Shown here one piece after another: positions 32,581-33,748 of a stretch of 33,748 nt of DNA (positions are counted from its first letter, which is position 1; the number at the start of each line of letters is the position of its first letter). The notes under the pieces were generated by a model. It worked only from the letters and a program-made list of their open reading frames with translations. It had not been told where the DNA came from and did not search any database. This DNA comes from Candidatus Thorarchaeota archaeon. Its GTDB lineage: Archaea; Asgardarchaeota; Thorarchaeia; Thorarchaeales; Thorarchaeaceae. The position numbers and the translations under genes were made by a program. The DNA lies in NCBI GenBank assembly GCA_016840825.1, contig JAEORN010000011.1, positions 1 to 33,748 on the forward strand, in the 5' to 3' direction.

Positions 32581-33726
32581 TTCAGCAGATTCAGAGGTGT
32601 CCTTGGATTTGCCCTTTGGAACAATCTCTTCCTCTACGAAACGATTTGCACATTGAGTTAGTACCTTTGGCAAGGTCGTGTACTCCATCTCATGTTCACT
32701 GAGACGGTGAGGTTGGAATGGGCCGATTCGTCTGAGATAGTCAGCGATCTCCATGCCCCTCTGACGAGTGATGTCGAAGGCAACATCATCGAATAGGTCA
32801 ACTGGTCCAACTAGCATTCCATTGCTGACTTGGAATCCAAGAGCGACCACACGTGGAGGTCCATCAAATCGAGTACATCGAGAGTCCTTCAGGCCTACTG
32901 GAAGAAGGGGTCCAGCATGTGAACCTCGCATCCACCCAGATACCAAATGAGGTAGTGTGAATGCCTCAAGCACCTCGCCCATGGCCGGTAATCCTGAGTG
33001 TGCTCGGACAATTGCTACTGGGTCATCTTTGCCGACATACTTACCTGCAACTGCATGCAGTTTATCCGTACTGACAGATGCTGCAACCAGACCATCTGCA
33101 CGATAGATCTTCTTAATTGTGAATCGTCCTGTGCTTCCAAGCAATGCTAGGATGTCGTACATTTCTTCGGGAGCTTTCATCTCGACGAAACAAGGCACCT
33201 GCTTCATGATATCTTGAATGACAAATCGAAATCCGTCATGCAGATTTGGATCGATTACCAGTCCAGCAGTTGTGAACGGATCTGCAAAGATACGGAATAA
33301 GGGATAGTTGTATGCACCAGGCTCAGTCTTATCAGCCATAAACACTGCAATGGGTTCGGACTTCCGTTCCTCAATTGTCATTTCTGCAGAGCCAGGACCC
33401 ATTCCCTTTACATTACCACTGAATGTATCAGATAGAATATCTTGGCCAGCAGCGTAGATTTTCTTTTCACGGGCAAGCTCTGTACCTTTCAAGAATGTTT
33501 CAAAAGCAAGCCTGTGGACTTCTTCATTATTTTCACCCTTATTATGGGTCATTATCAGCTCCAGGTCATCGCCTGCATTTGCTACATGAAAGTCGTTGAT
33601 AATCTTCTTATCGACAGCAGCTTTCAGTTCCTTTCTTGCTAGATCGAACAAGAAGTCAGGCACGATAACATGTCCTGCCAAAGAACCAATGTCAGCCTTG
33701 ATGACGCTGATTGTGGTTTCAACCAT
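32578..33726 (-). CDS. fbp: Bifunctional fructose-1,6-bisphosphate aldolase/phosphatase
   Basis: Archaeal gluconeogenic enzyme that condenses DHAP and GAP into FBP and then hydrolyses it to fructose 6-phosphate in the same active site. The entire 382-aa gene is in the window. Visible signatures are ISVIKADIGSLAGH at the N-terminus, AGDDLELIMTH, GSAEMTIEER, the Schiff-base region AGKYVGKDDPVAIVRAHSG with the YxxK pair, GWMRGSHAGPLLPV, RFDGPPRVVALGFQ and GPFQPHRL...MEYTTLP. All are typical of FBPA/P. ATG 33726 has GGAG 11 bases upstream. It pairs functionally with the triosephosphate isomerase in the window. Confidence 0.97.
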   Translation of the reverse strand: MVETTISVIKADIGSLAGHVIVPDFLFDLARKELKAAVDKKIINDFHVANAGDDLELIMTHNKGENNEEVHRLAFETFLKGTELAREKKIYAAGQDILSDTFSGNVKGMGPGSAEMTIEERKSEPIAVFMADKTEPGAYNYPLFRIFADPFTTAGLVIDPNLHDGFRFVIQDIMKQVPCFVEMKAPEEMYDILALLGSTGRFTIKKIYRADGLVAASVSTDKLHAVAGKYVGKDDPVAIVRAHSGLPAMGEVLEAFTLPHLVSGWMRGSHAGPLLPVGLKDSRCTRFDGPPRVVALGFQVSNGMLVGPVDLFDDVAFDITRQRGMEIADYLRRIGPFQPHRLSEHEMEYTTLPKVLTQCANRFVEEEIVPKGKSKDTSESAE

Positions 33727-33748
33727 TACAACAATCGCTCCTATTATC

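Overview
The window is from an archaeal genome, most likely an Asgard archaeon of the Thorarchaeota type. This rests on gene content and style and was not confirmed by any search. Archaeal markers are the nurA-herA-mre11-rad50 cluster, the archaeosine enzymes ArcS and RaSEA, a short (226 aa) triosephosphate isomerase, the bifunctional FBP aldolase/phosphatase, a PPC/DUF296 protein, ribbon-helix-helix regulators and a tRNA with a bulge-helix-bulge intron. TATA-like boxes precede the tRNAs, and many genes have AGGTG-type ribosome binding sites, often before GTG or TTG starts.

Layout. 1-2.1 kb: a PPC-domain gene cut by the window edge, a convergent HIT hydrolase, and a soluble GIFT-domain (IFT52/GldG-like) protein with a coiled-coil tail. 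2.1-10.6 kb, minus strand: nurA, herA, mre11, rad50 and a GT-C-type membrane glycosyltransferase. The first four form the archaeal DNA end-resection machine. 10.7-13.3 kb, plus strand: a metallo-beta-lactamase-fold protein that has lost its metal motif, and a large signal-less protein of DUF11/Ig-like domains. 13.4-19.5 kb, minus strand: a small conserved-looking protein, the archaeosine pair RaSEA and ArcS, and a DUF1998 (MrfA/Hrq1-like) helicase. 19.5-21.4 kb: two paralogous thioredoxins flanking a frameshifted zinc-ribbon gene, then a gamma-carbonic-anhydrase-like protein. A cluster of inverted TTGTGCA motifs sits at the first thioredoxin promoter. 21.4-23.7 kb, minus strand: an M24 peptidase-fold protein lacking metal ligands, tRNA-Arg(GCG) with a 32-nt D-loop intron, a 66-aa protein, tRNA-Arg(CCG) and an RHH regulator. 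23.8-27.6 kb, plus strand: a Lys-rich/acidic low-complexity protein, an exported membrane-anchored GIFT+PHP protein and a degenerate NIF3-like protein. 27.6-31.4 kb, minus strand: a DUF89 phosphatase, triosephosphate isomerase, an acidic-tailed protein, a small RHH regulator and an MDR dehydrogenase. 31.5-33.7 kb: a parvulin, a small membrane protein and the FBP aldolase/phosphatase.

The housekeeping themes are DNA end processing, tRNA modification and gluconeogenesis (TIM makes the DHAP/GAP pair that FBPA/P condenses and dephosphorylates). The less ordinary themes are: four metalloenzyme folds whose canonical metal ligands are partly or wholly lost; two GIFT-domain proteins, one cytosolic and one on the cell surface; a non-canonical tRNA intron whose predicted splice product matches its neighbour tRNA almost exactly; and G-rich hairpins just after the stop codons of five plus-strand genes. 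No CRISPR array, insertion sequence, rRNA or prophage was seen. No stretch longer than 300 bases lacks a gene or gene remnant.
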